From NCBI RefSeq assembly GCF_009604405.1, contig NZ_WEGK01000001.1, positions 682,001-746,000 of the forward strand: a DNA stretch of 64,000 bases, in the 5' to 3' direction. This document shows, one piece after another, positions 1 to 35,990 of this stretch; the stretch's first letter is position 1, and each line of letters opens with the position of its first letter. This stretch comes from Nocardia macrotermitis. GTDB lineage: Bacteria; Actinomycetota; Actinomycetes; Mycobacteriales; Mycobacteriaceae. Under the pieces are notes generated by a model. That model saw only the letters and a program-made list of their open reading frames with translations. It was not told where the DNA came from and ran no database searches. The position numbers and the translations under genes were made by a program.

Positions 1-594
1 CGCCCGTGCGCCGGGAATCATCGGCGAGGTCTCGGCCACCAGGATCGTGCCGATCGCCTCGACCGCGAAGAACACGATCAACACCAGGTACACGGTCTGC
101 CGCGGCCACGGCAGGAACTGGACCAGTGCCGCGGAACCGAGCCCGCCGACGGCCAGGCCCGCCACCGGAGCGATGCTGTTCACGATCGGCCCGTGTGGCC
201 GTTCCGCGTCCAGGATCGCCGCGGCCAGCGCACCGGTCGCCGCGCCGGTCGCGATGCCCTGCACCATCCGCGCCACGATCAGCAACCCGACGCCGTTCGC
301 GGTGCTGAACACCAGCATGGCCGCGACGTCCAGCGCGATGGCCACGAGGATCACCGGGCGGCGTCCCACGTGGTCGGACAGCGATCCGACGGTCAGCAGC
401 GCCAGCAGCAGGCAGACCGCGTAGACGCCGAAGATCACCGTCAGCATGCCCGCGGAGAACGCCCAGTGCGCCTGGTAGACGCGATAGAGCGGGGTCGGCG
501 CGCTGGATGCGGCGAGGAACGTCAGCATGGTCGCCGCGGGCAGGACGGTGGCCAGCCCGGACGATATGCGCCGGGTGGCCGGAGCGATCAGCAT
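1..594 (-). CDS. MFS drug/sugar efflux transporter, N-terminal part (cut by window edge)
   Basis: The reading frame is open from an ATG at 594 to the window edge, giving the first 198 residues. Several hydrophobic segments are visible. The classical MFS motif A between helices 2 and 3 reads GSLSDHVGRRP at about residues 72-82, and motif B-like RMVQGIATG follows near residue 115. This is the layout of 12-14-helix proton-driven exporters of the inner membrane. The substrate cannot be told from the sequence. The gene is divergent from a TetR-family gene 95 bp away, a usual arrangement for a repressor and the pump it controls. Confidence 0.85.
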   Translation of the reverse strand, partial: MLIAPATRRISSGLATVLPAATMLTFLAASSAPTPLYRVYQAHWAFSAGMLTVIFGVYAVCLLLALLTVGSLSDHVGRRPVILVAIALDVAAMLVFSTANGVGLLIVARMVQGIATGAATGALAAAILDAERPHGPIVNSIAPVAGLAVGGLGSAALVQFLPWPRQTVYLVLIVFFAVEAIGTILVAETSPMIPGARA

Positions 595-613
595 GGAGAA
601 CCCTCACGTCGGT

Positions 614-635
614 TAAAGCAGAGACTATTGCTTTA
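614..635. promoter_or_regulatory. Palindromic operator candidate between MFS and TetR genes
   Basis: Perfect 7-bp inverted arms TAAAGCA and TGCTTTA flank an 8-bp spacer. The site lies 20 bp upstream of the MFS start and about 55 bp upstream of the TetR start, in the AT-richer part of the divergent intergenic region. Size and position suit a TetR dimer site that controls both genes. Binding is inferred. Confidence 0.45.
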
Positions 636-689
636 GTAGACGGTACAGGGGGCGCAGCTTAAAACAAAGACCTCTGCAATAATGGCCTG

Positions 690-1250
690 ATGTCGGCCAC
701 CACACCAGCCCGGCGGCCGGGCGGGCGCAGCGCGAAAGTCCGGGACGCGGTCTACACCGCCGTCGGCCAGCTCATGGGCGAGGGCAAGGCGGACCGCATC
801 ACCATCCCGCTGCTGGCCAGCCGGGCGGGGGTCAATCCGACCAGCATCTACCGCCGCTGGGGCGATATCGACACGCTGCTGGAGGAGGTCGCCGTCGCCG
901 CACTCACCAAGGACGGCGACGAACTGCCCGACACCGGATCCCTGCGCGGCGACCTCTCGGCGTGGGCTCGAATCGTCGTCGAGGACATCACCCAACCGCG
1001 CCGGACCCGCTACCTGCGCGCCATGGTGTCCGCCCGCGACGAGGTGGCCACCTGCCCGTGCTGGGAACAGCGCCGCTCACAGGCCGAGACGATGCTGAAC
1101 CGCGCACGAGCGCGCGGGGAACGGGTCCCGACCGAGCAACAGGTCCTGGATCACGTCATCGCACCGATGTACCACCACGTCGTCTTCGGCCTGGCCGCCG
1201 ACCAGGACTACGCGAGCCGTCTGGTCCACGACGTGCTCGCGATGGCCTGA
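690..1250 (+). CDS. TetR/AcrR-family transcriptional regulator
   Basis: The protein has 186 residues, normal for TetR repressors. Residues 15-62 form the helix-turn-helix; LASRAGVNPTSIYRRWGD is the recognition-helix signature. The C-terminal part resembles TetR_C_11-like ligand domains: alpha-helical, with a conserved-looking arginine-rich RRTRYLRAMV stretch. It is divergently transcribed from the MFS exporter, so it probably represses that pump and itself through the inverted repeat at 614-635, with release by the exported compound. The start is the ATG at 690; the preceding bases carry only a weak purine stretch. Confidence 0.85.
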   Translation: MSATTPARRPGGRSAKVRDAVYTAVGQLMGEGKADRITIPLLASRAGVNPTSIYRRWGDIDTLLEEVAVAALTKDGDELPDTGSLRGDLSAWARIVVEDITQPRRTRYLRAMVSARDEVATCPCWEQRRSQAETMLNRARARGERVPTEQQVLDHVIAPMYHHVVFGLAADQDYASRLVHDVLAMA

Positions 1251-1330
1251 TACGGCCGCAGCCTCCCGGTCGATCAGCAGATAGATCGGAATACCGGTTT
1301 CCGCATAGGCGGCGGGCTGTCCATGTGCAT
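1251..1330 (-). pseudogene. Possible remnant of a Uma2-family (DUF820) nuclease-like gene
   Basis: On the minus strand this stretch reads AYAETGIPIYLLIDREAAAV, which matches the conserved core of Uma2 proteins (YARAGIPEYWLVDP-type). The catalytic PD-(D/E)XK surroundings and the rest of the roughly 190-residue domain are absent. Upstream the frame runs into a hairpin-derived sequence. I read it as a decayed fragment, but the match is one short motif and could be chance. Confidence 0.3.
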
Positions 1331-1334
1331 TCGA

Positions 1335-1383
1335 CCGAGCGCTCTTCGACGTGTCGGTTTTCGACAGATCGAAGAGCGCTCGG
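1335..1383. repeat. Long hairpin between convergent genes
   Basis: Perfect 15-bp arms start CCGAGCGCTCTTCGA (1335-1349) and end with their complement at 1369-1383. Inside is a 2x2 internal loop, then a second 5-bp stem TGTCG/CGACA around a GTTTT loop. It lies between the convergent tetR and hemQ genes, so a bidirectional terminator is possible, although no T-run follows either arm. The length and symmetry also fit the end of a small mobile element. Apart from this hairpin and the Uma2-like fragment, I see nothing in 1251-1564. Confidence 0.55.
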
Positions 1384-1564
1384 CTGGTGTGACCGGGCGG
1401 GTACTGCATCAACTCGACTCGCTGCGCCAGCACCCCTCGGACGACGCAACACACCAGAGGCGACGGGGGAAGGGTACGGGGTGGGGTGGGCGCTGCGCAT
1501 GACCCGAATTACCGGGGCTCGCGGCGCATGATCCGGAACGGTAGGGCGCTGCGAGCCGGCCGGT

Positions 1565-2260
1565 TCAGGGCAGTGAGTTGATCAGCTGCTCGAGTTCGAC
1601 GCGGGGGCCGGTGAAGAACGGGATCTCCTCGCGGACGTGCCGCCGGGCCTCGGTGGCGCGCAGGTCGCGCATCAGATCCACGATGCGGTGCAGTTCGGGG
1701 GCCTCGAAGGCGAGGATCCACTCGTAGTCGCCGAGCGCGAAGGCCGGGACGGTGTTGGCCCGCACGTCGGGGTAGTCGCGGGCCTCCTTGCCGTGGTCGG
1801 CGAGCATCTTGCGGCGCTCGGCGTCGGGCAGCAGGTACCAGTCGTACGAGCGCACGAACGGGTAGACGCACAGATAGTTGCCTGGCTCCTCACCGGCGAG
1901 GAAGGCCGGGATGTGGCTCTTGTTGAATTCGGCCGGGCGATGCACCGCGGCATTGCTCCACACCGGCGCGCTGGCCCGGCCCAGTTCGGTGGTGCGACGC
2001 AGATCCGAGTAGGCGGCCTGCAGCGCCTCGATCCGGTCGGCGTGCCACCAGACCATGAAATCGGCGTCCGCGCGCATGCCGGCGACGTCGTACAGGCCGC
2101 GCACGACCACGCCCTTGTCCGCGAGACCGTCGAAGAACGCCCGCGCGTCCTTGATCGCCGCCTCGCGATCCTCCCCCAGTGCCCCGGGCTGCACCTGGAA
2201 CACCGAGAACATCAGATACCGGATGGTGGAATTGAGCGCCTGGTAATCGAGTCGTGCCAT
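1565..2260 (-). CDS. hemQ: Coproheme decarboxylase HemQ (ChdC, chlorite dismutase-like fold)
   Basis: The enzyme removes two propionate carboxyls from Fe-coproporphyrin III to make haem b, the last step of the coproporphyrin-dependent pathway of Actinobacteria and Firmicutes. The chosen ATG gives 231 residues, the usual actinobacterial length. Tyr133 in CVYPFVRS corresponds to the catalytic tyrosine (Tyr135 in Corynebacterium) and His156 in LADHG to the proximal haem ligand (His158). A longer upstream frame exists, but residues before [11 protein letters not shown] are arginine-rich and unlike the family. The gene follows hemE and hemY on the same strand, with a 177-bp gap after hemY, so it may share their transcript or have its own promoter. 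Confidence 0.95.
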   Translation of the reverse strand: MARLDYQALNSTIRYLMFSVFQVQPGALGEDREAAIKDARAFFDGLADKGVVVRGLYDVAGMRADADFMVWWHADRIEALQAAYSDLRRTTELGRASAPVWSNAAVHRPAEFNKSHIPAFLAGEEPGNYLCVYPFVRSYDWYLLPDAERRKMLADHGKEARDYPDVRANTVPAFALGDYEWILAFEAPELHRIVDLMRDLRATEARRHVREEIPFFTGPRVELEQLINSLP

Positions 2261-2437
2261 GGGTCCATGGTGCCACTGCGCAGCGTTCCCCCGCACAGCC
2301 GCACCCCTTGCCCGGCGACACGCCGCGCGAAGCCGGTGCGGATCCATCCAAAGAGTGCGGCTGTCACATAGTTGTGGACTCGTAACCTCTTGTGTGCCAA
2401 CGTCTTCCACATGACCGCACGCATCGTTCGACGAGGT

Positions 2438-3787
2438 TCAGCCTTCGCCCCCGGCGAGGATCCGCTCGGCCGCCGTGGTGCCCGAGGCCGCGCAGGCCGG
2501 GACGCCGACGCCGTGCAGGTACGCACCGGCGACCGCCAAGCCGGGTGTCGCGCCGACCGCAGATTCGATCGTGGACACCAGTTCGGCATGTCCGGGCGCG
2601 TACTGCGGCAGCCCGCCGCGCCACCGCTGGACGGCCGCGGTGACCGGCCGGATCGCGATGCCGGTCACCGTCGCCAGGTCCTCGGTCGCGGCGGCGATCA
2701 GTTCGGCATCCGACAGTGCCAGCAGGCTGTCGTCGCCGAACCGGCCGAACGAGACGCGCACGATCGCGACGTCGCGCTCGGCCAGATGCGGCCACTTGCG
2801 GCTGGAGAGGGTGAATGCCTTGGCCCGCAAGGATTCTCCGGTGGCGACCAGGATGCCCGAGTTCTCCGGCAGCGGGGTGTCCACCGGCAGGGCCAGAGCC
2901 ACCACCGCGGAGGAGGACAGTTCGATCCGCGCGAGCGCGGCGGCGGCCTCGGGCAGGGGCGAGCCGAGCAACTCGGCGGTGACGGGTGCGGGGGTGGCCA
3001 GGATCACCGCGTCGCACTCCCCCACCGGTTCGAGCCGCCAGCCGCGCGAGGTGCGGGTCAAATCCTTTGCGGTGGTATCGATGTCGAGCTCGGGCGACGC
3101 CGCGGCCAGCAGCGCGTCGAGCAGGACGCGGTAACCGTCGCGGATGCCGCCGAACACCGGTGCGGTCGAAGGCGGCGGCAGCGCCCGCGACACGGCCTCG
3201 GACAGACTCGCGGCACCGGCGTCGAGCGCGGCGGCCAGCCCCGGCAGCGCGGACCGCACGCCGATCGAATTCGCCAGTCCCGCATACACTCCGCCCAGCA
3301 GCGGCTCGACGCTGCGACTCACCACCTGCGCACCGAAACGCTCGGACACCAGATCCGCCACCGAGACGTCATCGCCGGGTTTCCAGTGCAGGGGCCGATC
3401 CGGTTCCGTGGCGATCCGCCGCAAGGTCGCCTCGTCGACCAGTCCGGTCATCGAATCCGCCTGTGCGGGAATGCCCATCAGCGTCCCACCCGGCATCGGA
3501 TGCGCGGTGCCACCGGACCAGATCAGCGGCCGCCGCCCGGAGGGATGGACGAGTTGGTCCGCGAGGCCCAATTCACGTAGCAGCGCCGGGATTTCGGGGC
3601 GTCGCCCGACGAACGCCTCCGCGCCCAGATCCACCGGCCCGCCCGCGAGCACACCGGTGTGCAGCGTCCCCCCGATCCGTTCGCGCCGCTCCACGAGCGC
3701 CAACTCCAACTCGGATCCGAGTGCGAGCCGCAACCGATAGGCCGCGACCAGCCCGCTGATCCCCGCACCGACCACCGCGACCCGCAT
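2438..3787 (-). CDS. hemY: Coproporphyrinogen III oxidase, HemY/CgoX type
   Basis: This FAD flavoprotein oxidises coproporphyrinogen III to coproporphyrin III; the older name is protoporphyrinogen oxidase. The N-terminus RVAVVGAGISGLVAAYRL is the Rossmann FAD-binding GxGxxG motif, followed by a glutamate (VERRERIGG) that contacts the ribose. The C-terminal GLAVAGAYLHGVGVPACAASG closes the FAD site. The start is the ATG at 3787, because GAGGAG lies 8 bases upstream; a GTG three codons earlier would overlap that site. The protein has 449 residues, normal for the family. It sits 81 bp after hemE and before hemQ, matching the mycobacterial hemE-hemY-hemQ order. Confidence 0.93.
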   Translation of the reverse strand: MRVAVVGAGISGLVAAYRLRLALGSELELALVERRERIGGTLHTGVLAGGPVDLGAEAFVGRRPEIPALLRELGLADQLVHPSGRRPLIWSGGTAHPMPGGTLMGIPAQADSMTGLVDEATLRRIATEPDRPLHWKPGDDVSVADLVSERFGAQVVSRSVEPLLGGVYAGLANSIGVRSALPGLAAALDAGAASLSEAVSRALPPPSTAPVFGGIRDGYRVLLDALLAAASPELDIDTTAKDLTRTSRGWRLEPVGECDAVILATPAPVTAELLGSPLPEAAAALARIELSSSAVVALALPVDTPLPENSGILVATGESLRAKAFTLSSRKWPHLAERDVAIVRVSFGRFGDDSLLALSDAELIAAATEDLATVTGIAIRPVTAAVQRWRGGLPQYAPGHAELVSTIESAVGATPGLAVAGAYLHGVGVPACAASGTTAAERILAGGEG

Positions 3788-3868
3788 CGACCACACTCCT
3801 CACCGCACCGGCGAACCCGTCGCACCGAACCTACTCGGTACCGCCGCCGCCCACCTCGGGCAGCGGGC

Positions 3869-4939
3869 TCAGACCGGCAGGCTGTGGATCAGCTCGACGG
3901 TGGCGGTGATGGCGCCCGGGTCGGTGTCGGGCAGCACGCCGTGGCCGAGGTTGAAGATGTGGCCCGCGGCGCCCAGGGTGATCGCCTCGTCCGCCTCGTG
4001 GGCGATGCGGCGCACCTCGCGCTCGAGCACCTCGGGCCCGGCGAACAGGGTGGCGGGATCGAGGTTGCCCTGCAACGCCTTTCCGGGACCGACACGACGG
4101 ACCGCCTCGGTCAGCGGGACGCGCCAGTCCACGCCGACCACATCGGCTCCGGCCTCGCCCATCGCGCCGAGCAGCTCACCGGTGCCGACGCCGAAGTGGA
4201 TGCGCGGCAGTTCCGGCCCGGCGGCCGCGGCGACCTCCGCGAAGACCCGTTCCGAATGCGGCAGTACGAATTCCCGGTACTGCGCCAGCGACAACGCCCC
4301 GGCCCACGAGTCGAACAACTGCATCGCGTCGACGCCCGCGGCCAACTGGGCGCGCAGGAATTCGATGGTGATATCGGTGAGTACACCGAGCAATTCGTGC
4401 CAGGTGCCGGGATCGGCCAGCATCATGGCCTTGGTGCGCTCGTGATTCTTGCTGGGCCCACCCTCGACCAGATAGGACGCGAGAGTGAAAGGGGCACCGG
4501 CGAATCCGATCAGCGGGGTGTCACCGAGTTCGGCCACCAGCAGCCGCACGCCCTCGGCGACCGCGCCGACCTGTTCGTGCCGCAGCCGCGGCAACGCCCG
4601 CACATCGGCGGTCGACCGCACCGGCGCGGCCACGACCGGCCCCACGCCCGGCACGATGTCCAGATCGATTCCGGCCGCCTTGAGCGGAACGACGATGTCG
4701 GAGAACAGGATCGCCGCATCGACCCCGTGCCGCCGGATCGGCTGCATGGTGATCTCGCAGACCAGCTCGGGATCGAAACAGGATTCGAGCATGCCGACCC
4801 CGGCCCGCACCTCGCGATACTCCGGAAGCGACCGCCCGGCCTGTCGCATGAACCAGACGGGACGCCGCTTCGGACTCGCTCCGGTGGCGGCGGCGAGGAA
4901 CGGCGCGTCGGACAACCGGCGGCGTGTTGGAGTACTCAT
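3869..4939 (-). CDS. hemE: Uroporphyrinogen decarboxylase HemE
   Basis: HemE decarboxylates the four acetate side chains of uroporphyrinogen III to give coproporphyrinogen III in the cytosol. The N-terminal signature [16 protein letters not shown] and the catalytic-aspartate motif [10 protein letters not shown] are present, as is the C-terminal [13 protein letters not shown] segment. The MSTPTRRRL start gives 356 residues and matches the mycobacterial N-terminus. An ATG three codons upstream (4948) is possible, and neither has a strong ribosome site. It is the first gene of the haem cluster and is divergent from the DUF3000 gene. Confidence 0.94.
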   Translation of the reverse strand: MSTPTRRRLSDAPFLAAATGASPKRRPVWFMRQAGRSLPEYREVRAGVGMLESCFDPELVCEITMQPIRRHGVDAAILFSDIVVPLKAAGIDLDIVPGVGPVVAAPVRSTADVRALPRLRHEQVGAVAEGVRLLVAELGDTPLIGFAGAPFTLASYLVEGGPSKNHERTKAMMLADPGTWHELLGVLTDITIEFLRAQLAAGVDAMQLFDSWAGALSLAQYREFVLPHSERVFAEVAAAAGPELPRIHFGVGTGELLGAMGEAGADVVGVDWRVPLTEAVRRVGPGKALQGNLDPATLFAGPEVLEREVRRIAHEADEAITLGAAGHIFNLGHGVLPDTDPGAITATVELIHSLPV

Positions 4940-5044
4940 CACCGTCATCGTAGGCGACCACCGCGCCCCGCCTCGGCCCCGGACAGGAGGGAACAGCGGC
5001 GCGCCTCCGGTCGTACCGGCGGGTTCAGGGATAGGTTCACATCC

Positions 5045-5683
5045 GTGACACCGCTCGACTTCCGCGACGGCGCCGCACCGACCCCGGGCCCAACCGGCGA
5101 ACCCGCCCAGTTTCGCGCCGCGGTCGATGCGATGGGTACCGCATCCGTGCACCCCCGGATCGAGCTTGCACCGATTCGGCCGCCGCAACGCCTGGCCCCC
5201 TACTCCTACGCGCTGGGTGCCGAAGTCAAGCACCCGGACACCAATGTGATTCCGGTCGATTCCGAGGACGACGCATTCGGCCGCCTGATCCTGCTGCACG
5301 ACCCGAACGGCCAGGAAGCATGGCACGGGGTGTTCCGGCTCGTCGCCTACATCCAGGCCGATATCGACGCGGCCCTGGCGGGCGATCCGCTGCTACCGGA
5401 AGTGGCCTGGAGCTGGCTGGTGGACGCGCTGGAATCGCGCGGGGAGGCATTCACCGCGCTGGGCGGCACCGTCACCTCGACCAGTTCGATCCGATACGGC
5501 GATATCGCCGGGCCCCCGCGCGCCTATCAATTGGAGTTGCGCGCCTCGTGGACGGTGGGCTCCCCCGAACTCGGACCGCATGTCGAGGCATTCTGCGAAG
5601 TTCTGGCCTATGCGGCCGGTCTACCGCCCGCGGGCATCACCCATTTGCCGCCGCGTCCGCAGAATACCGACGACCAGTTCTGA
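5045..5683 (+). CDS. DUF3000 family protein
   Basis: The protein has 212 residues from a GTG start and no signal peptide or membrane segment. It belongs to the actinobacterial DUF3000 family (Rv2680-type), identified by [42 protein letters not shown] sequence near the N-terminus and by position between hemE and the RNase D gene. No function is known. The stop lies 22 bp before the RNase D start, so the two genes are probably co-transcribed. The long open frame extending upstream into hemE is antisense shadow and was not used. Confidence 0.85.
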   Translation: MTPLDFRDGAAPTPGPTGEPAQFRAAVDAMGTASVHPRIELAPIRPPQRLAPYSYALGAEVKHPDTNVIPVDSEDDAFGRLILLHDPNGQEAWHGVFRLVAYIQADIDAALAGDPLLPEVAWSWLVDALESRGEAFTALGGTVTSTSSIRYGDIAGPPRAYQLELRASWTVGSPELGPHVEAFCEVLAYAAGLPPAGITHLPPRPQNTDDQF

Positions 5684-5705
5684 GCGCGACGTAGAGTTCT
5701 TGGCT

Positions 5706-6998
5706 ATGTCAGTTGCCGACGAGTCCGCGAAATTCCAGGGTGAGGAACAGGACGCTGCCGCCGTCCCGTTGCTCGAACCCGCCGAGGGCGTGCCCCCGGT
5801 CACGGATACGGCGCGGGCCGTCGAACAGATCGCGGCGCGTTTGGCCGCCGGTACCGGACCATTGGCGGTGGATGCCGAGCGCGCGTCGGGATTCCGCTAT
5901 TCCAATCGCGCCTATCTGATCCAGTTGCGGCGCGCGGGTTCGGGCACCGTACTCATCGATCCGATTCCGGTGACCGATGCGCTGGAACCGTTGGCCGAGG
6001 CGATCAACGGTCTGGAATGGGTACTGCATTCGGCCGATCAGGACCTACCCGGACTGGCCGAACTGGGTTTACGCCCGGCGCGACTGTTCGACACCGAATT
6101 GGGCGGTCGCCTGGCCGGATTCGAACGCGTCGGGTTGGCCGCGATGGTGGAGAAATTACTGGGCCGCGAATTGCGCAAGGGACACGGCGCCGCGGACTGG
6201 TCCACCCGCCCGCTCCCGGACGACTGGCTCAACTACGCCGCGCTCGATGTGGAATTGCTGCTGGAATTGCGTGAGGCGGTCGCCGGATCGCTGCACGACC
6301 AGGGTAAGACCGATTGGGCCGCACAGGAATTCGAGCATGTGCGGACCATCGAGCCCGCCGCGCCGAAGCCGGAGCGGTGGCGGCGCACCTCGGGTATCCA
6401 CACGCTGCGCCGACCGCGTCAGCTCGCGGTGGTGCGCGAATTGTGGTCCACCCGTGACGATCTGGCCCGGAGCCGGGATATCGCCCCGGCGCGGATCCTG
6501 CCGGATTCGGCGATCGTGGCGGCCGCGAACGCCGACCCCAAGAACCTCGCCGCACTGCGGGCGCTGCCGGTCTTCGGTGGCCCGCGCCAGCGCCGGTACT
6601 CCCGGGACTGGCTCGGTGCGGTGGAACGGGCACGCGCGCTACCGGATTCGGCCCTGCCCACGATCGCGCAACCGTTCGACGGCCCGCCCCCGGTGAACCG
6701 CTGGGAGCGGCGTGATCCGGTCGCCTCGGCCCGGCTCACCGCCGCCCGCGCCGCCATGAGCGAGCTGTCGACGCGCTATTCGGTGCCGATCGAGAACCTG
6801 CTGACCCCGGATCTGCTGCGCCGCCTGTGCTGGGACGGGCTGCCCGAATTCCGTTCCGGCACAGCCCCCGACGATCCGGCTCGCGCGATCGACAGCTATC
6901 TGGCCGCCGGTGGAGCCCGACCCTGGCAGCGCGAATTGGACGTCGCCCCGCTGGCCGAGGCCCTGTTCGCCACTGTCCCGCCCGCTCACGAACACTGA
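5706..6998 (+). CDS. RNase D-like 3'-5' exoribonuclease with HRDC domain
   Basis: The protein has 430 residues. An N-terminal DEDDy exonuclease domain shows VDAERA (D-x-E, ExoI), SADQDL (ExoII) and YAALDV (Tyr and Asp of ExoIII), so the metal-binding set is complete. An HRDC nucleic-acid-binding domain follows around RRPRQLAVVRELW, then an HRDC-like C-terminus. Such enzymes trim structured RNA 3' ends. The ATG at 5706 was chosen because the frame upstream is shadow of the DUF3000 gene. Its stop is only 14 bp from the stop of the convergent giant NRPS gene; in mycobacteria the next gene here is dxs. Confidence 0.9.
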   Translation: MSVADESAKFQGEEQDAAAVPLLEPAEGVPPVTDTARAVEQIAARLAAGTGPLAVDAERASGFRYSNRAYLIQLRRAGSGTVLIDPIPVTDALEPLAEAINGLEWVLHSADQDLPGLAELGLRPARLFDTELGGRLAGFERVGLAAMVEKLLGRELRKGHGAADWSTRPLPDDWLNYAALDVELLLELREAVAGSLHDQGKTDWAAQEFEHVRTIEPAAPKPERWRRTSGIHTLRRPRQLAVVRELWSTRDDLARSRDIAPARILPDSAIVAAANADPKNLAALRALPVFGGPRQRRYSRDWLGAVERARALPDSALPTIAQPFDGPPPVNRWERRDPVASARLTAARAAMSELSTRYSVPIENLLTPDLLRRLCWDGLPEFRSGTAPDDPARAIDSYLAAGGARPWQRELDVAPLAEALFATVPPAHEH

Positions 6999-7012
6999 GC
7001 CACCCCTGCCGC

Positions 7013-33421
<26,409 letters not shown>

Positions 33422-33549
33422 CCGTGAACTCCTTGTTCGCCCCGGGCGCACCGCCGACTGATCCGCGATATTCCCCCGGAGATATTGGACATGCCAAAAT
33501 ATCGAATTGTCCGGCTGGCGGACATTCGAGAAATTACGGACAACAATCC

Positions 33550-33792
33550 CTAACGGGACTGCTCGGTCGGCGACACCCGCGCGGGCAGGTCCATCGCCAC
33601 AGCCAGGCTCTTCGGCCGCATATCGGTCCAGTTCCGCTCGACGTACCCGAGGCACTCCTCGCGGTCGGCCGGGCCGAAAACCACATTCCAGCCCGCCGGA
33701 ACATCGGCGAAATCCGGCCACAGTGAATGTTCGTCCTCGTCGTTCACGAGAACGAAGAACCTACCGTCCGGATTGTCGAAAGGATTTGTCAT
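33550..33792 (-). CDS. MbtH-like protein, NRPS adenylation chaperone
   Basis: The protein has 80 residues. MbtH-like proteins bind adenylation domains and are often needed for their solubility and activity. The hallmark residues are present: [17 protein letters not shown] at the start, HSLWP, the VPAGW turn and the NWTDMRP signature. The start at 33792 has GGGGAGG upstream. The gene lies 128 bp before the giant NRPS on the same strand, so it is almost certainly the partner of that enzyme. It is the first gene of the two-gene unit, downstream of dxs with a 278-bp gap. Confidence 0.95.
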   Translation of the reverse strand: MTNPFDNPDGRFFVLVNDEDEHSLWPDFADVPAGWNVVFGPADREECLGYVERNWTDMRPKSLAVAMDLPARVSPTEQSR

Positions 33793-34070
33793 ACCTTCGT
33801 GCCTCCCCGCAGAAGATCGTGTCAGACAGGACATAACTGTATACACGCACCACTTCGATGCAAATCCCCAGGAAGCCACGCCCCCGAAAGTGGGGGCGCT
33901 CGGGCACCATAATCCGGAAAACGCCGGAAGTCACGCACGAATGGGCGTTTCGTCGTAATCGATTACCCGGCAATCATGATCATCGAAACATCGACCCGGA
34001 AAACGCCCGAATTATCCCGGACGGTCGATTTGCGGCGGGGCCGTACCGGGCCCCGCCGCGAGGCGGATCC
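33793..34070 (-). promoter_or_regulatory. Leader/control region of the mbtH-NRPS unit
   Basis: This 278-bp region between dxs and mbtH holds several repeated elements. There is a 7-bp hairpin CGCCCCC-GAAAGT-GGGGGCG (33879-33898), which could end dxs transcripts. A 12-bp palindrome GTAATCGATTAC lies at 33955-33966. A 12-bp direct repeat CCGGAAAACGCC occurs at 33914-33925 and 33996-34007. On the minus strand TTGCAT (33858-33863) and TACAGT (33836-33841) are 16 bp apart and could form a weak promoter about 45 bp before the mbtH start. No known regulator box is recognised. Confidence 0.45.
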
Positions 34071-35960
34071 TCAGACGCCGCCGAGCCACCCGGTGATGCG
34101 CTGCGCGATATCGGGCGCGGTCAGACCGAGCTCCGCGTGGATCTGCGCCCGCGACGCGTGATCCAGGAACCGTTGCGGCACACCGATATCGCGGGTGGGC
34201 ACGTCGATCCCGCCCGCGCGCAGCCGCGCGGACACCGTGGAGCCGATGCCACCGTGCACGCCGCCGTCCTCCAGCGTGACCACCAGCCGGTAGTTCTCGG
34301 CCAGTTTCATCACGGTGTCCGAAACCGGCAGCACCCAGCGCGGATCCACCACCGTCACCGAAATCCCTTCCGGCGACAGCAGATCCGCGACCTGCGTCGC
34401 GGTCCGCGCGAACGGACCGACCGCGACGAGCAGGACGTCACCGTGCACGGTCTGCGCCGAACCGCCCTCGGGCATCCGCAGCACATCGACCCCGTCCAAC
34501 CGCTCCAGCGCCGAGATATCCTCCGCGACGGGGCCTTTCGGGAAGCGCAGCACGGTCGGGCCGTCGGCGACGGTGAGCGCCTCGGCCAACTCCTCGCGCA
34601 ACGTCGCCGCATCGCGCGGCGCGGCGACCCGGATACCGGGCACGATGCCGAGGACCGACAGATCCCACATGCCGTTGTGGCTCGCGCCGTCGTCACCGGT
34701 GACCCCGGCACGATCCAGCACGAGGGTCACCGGCAGCTTCAGCAGCGCGACATCCATCACCAGCTGATCGAACGCGCGATTCAGGAACGTCGAGTACACC
34801 GCGACCACCGGATGCAGCCCGCCCAGCGCCAGACCGGCCGCCGAGGTGACCGCGTGCTGTTCGGCGATGCCGACATCGAACATCCGCTCCGGGAACCGCT
34901 CACCGAACGGCGTCAGCCCGGTCGGGCCGGGCATGGCCGCGGTGATGGCCACCACGTCCTCGCGCCGTTCGGCCTGCCGGATCAGCTCGTCGGAGAACAC
35001 CGAGGTCCAACCGACCGAACTGCCGCCGGTGGGCTTCCCGGTCTCGGGATCGATCGCACCGATCGAATGCATCTGATCGGCCTCGTGATCCTCGGCCGGC
35101 TGATATCCGCGCCCCTTCTGCGTGACCACGTGCACCACAACCGGCCCGCCGAAATCCTTGGCGCGCCGGAACGCCGCCTCGAGCGCGACGGTGTCGTGCC
35201 CGTCGACCGGGCCGAGATATTTCAGCCCCAGATCGCTGAACAACTCCTGCGGCGCGACCGCGTCCTTGATCCCGGCCTTGAGCGCGTGCAGCATCGAATA
35301 CGCCGACCCGCCCACCCGCGGAATCCCCTGCACGAACCGCTTGGTCGCGTCCAGGGCCTGCTCGTACGCGGGCTGCATCCGCAACGCGCCCAGCCGATCG
35401 GCCAGGCCGCCGATGGTGGGCGAATAGGACCGGCCGTTGTCGTTCACCACGATCACCACCGAACGGTCCTGCCCGGCGGCGATATTGTTCAGCGCCTCCC
35501 AGCACATCCCGCCGGTGAGCGCGCCGTCTCCGACCACCGCGACGACGTGGCGGCGCTGTTTGGTCAGCGCGAACGCCTTCGCCAGACCGTCGGCGTAGGA
35601 CAGCGAGGCCGAGGCGTGCGAGGACTCCACCCAGTCGTGCGGGCTCTCGGAGCGGCTCGGATAGCCCGACAGGCCGCCCTGTTTGCGCAGCCGGTCGAAG
35701 TTGTCCTTGCGGCCGGTGAGCATCTTGTGCACGTAGGACTGGTGTCCGGTGTCGAAGATGATCGGATCGGCCGGCGAGTCGAAGATCCGGTGCAGCGCGA
35801 TCGTCATCTCCACCACGCCCAGATTCGGCCCGAGGTGACCACCTGTCACCGCGACCTTCTGGACCAGGAACTCACGAATCTCCCGCGCCAGCTCACTCAA
35901 TTCCGGTGCCGTCAGCCGGCGCAGGTCCTCGGGCGTCTCGACCCGGGAAAGCACTCCCAC
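34071..35960 (-). CDS. dxs: 1-deoxy-D-xylulose-5-phosphate synthase
   Basis: DXS joins pyruvate and glyceraldehyde 3-phosphate, using thiamine diphosphate, at the first step of the MEP isoprenoid pathway. The protein has 629 residues, normal length. GGHLGP (His42) and the ThDP/Mg motif [16 protein letters not shown] (about 144-159) are in the N-terminal domain. The transketolase central domain carries the catalytic glutamate in VGIAEQHAV. The GTG start at 35960 has AGGGAG 8 bases upstream. In mycobacteria dxs follows the RNase D gene; here the NRPS locus separates them. Confidence 0.95.
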   Translation of the reverse strand: MGVLSRVETPEDLRRLTAPELSELAREIREFLVQKVAVTGGHLGPNLGVVEMTIALHRIFDSPADPIIFDTGHQSYVHKMLTGRKDNFDRLRKQGGLSGYPSRSESPHDWVESSHASASLSYADGLAKAFALTKQRRHVVAVVGDGALTGGMCWEALNNIAAGQDRSVVIVVNDNGRSYSPTIGGLADRLGALRMQPAYEQALDATKRFVQGIPRVGGSAYSMLHALKAGIKDAVAPQELFSDLGLKYLGPVDGHDTVALEAAFRRAKDFGGPVVVHVVTQKGRGYQPAEDHEADQMHSIGAIDPETGKPTGGSSVGWTSVFSDELIRQAERREDVVAITAAMPGPTGLTPFGERFPERMFDVGIAEQHAVTSAAGLALGGLHPVVAVYSTFLNRAFDQLVMDVALLKLPVTLVLDRAGVTGDDGASHNGMWDLSVLGIVPGIRVAAPRDAATLREELAEALTVADGPTVLRFPKGPVAEDISALERLDGVDVLRMPEGGSAQTVHGDVLLVAVGPFARTATQVADLLSPEGISVTVVDPRWVLPVSDTVMKLAENYRLVVTLEDGGVHGGIGSTVSARLRAGGIDVPTRDIGVPQRFLDHASRAQIHAELGLTAPDIAQRITGWLGGV

Positions 35961-35990
35961 CGTTATCGCTCCCTACTCCGGAGGTGTCGT

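Noticed and set aside
2270..2410. N-terminal extension of HemQ by 50 residues
   Set aside because: The extension is Arg/Ala-rich and breaks the family length of about 231; the conserved tyrosine and histidine fall in register only with the shorter start.
3659..5045. Plus-strand open frame extending the DUF3000 gene upstream through hemE
   Set aside because: It is antisense to hemY and hemE, and its sequence resembles no protein. Only the part from the GTG at 5045 looks like the DUF3000 family.
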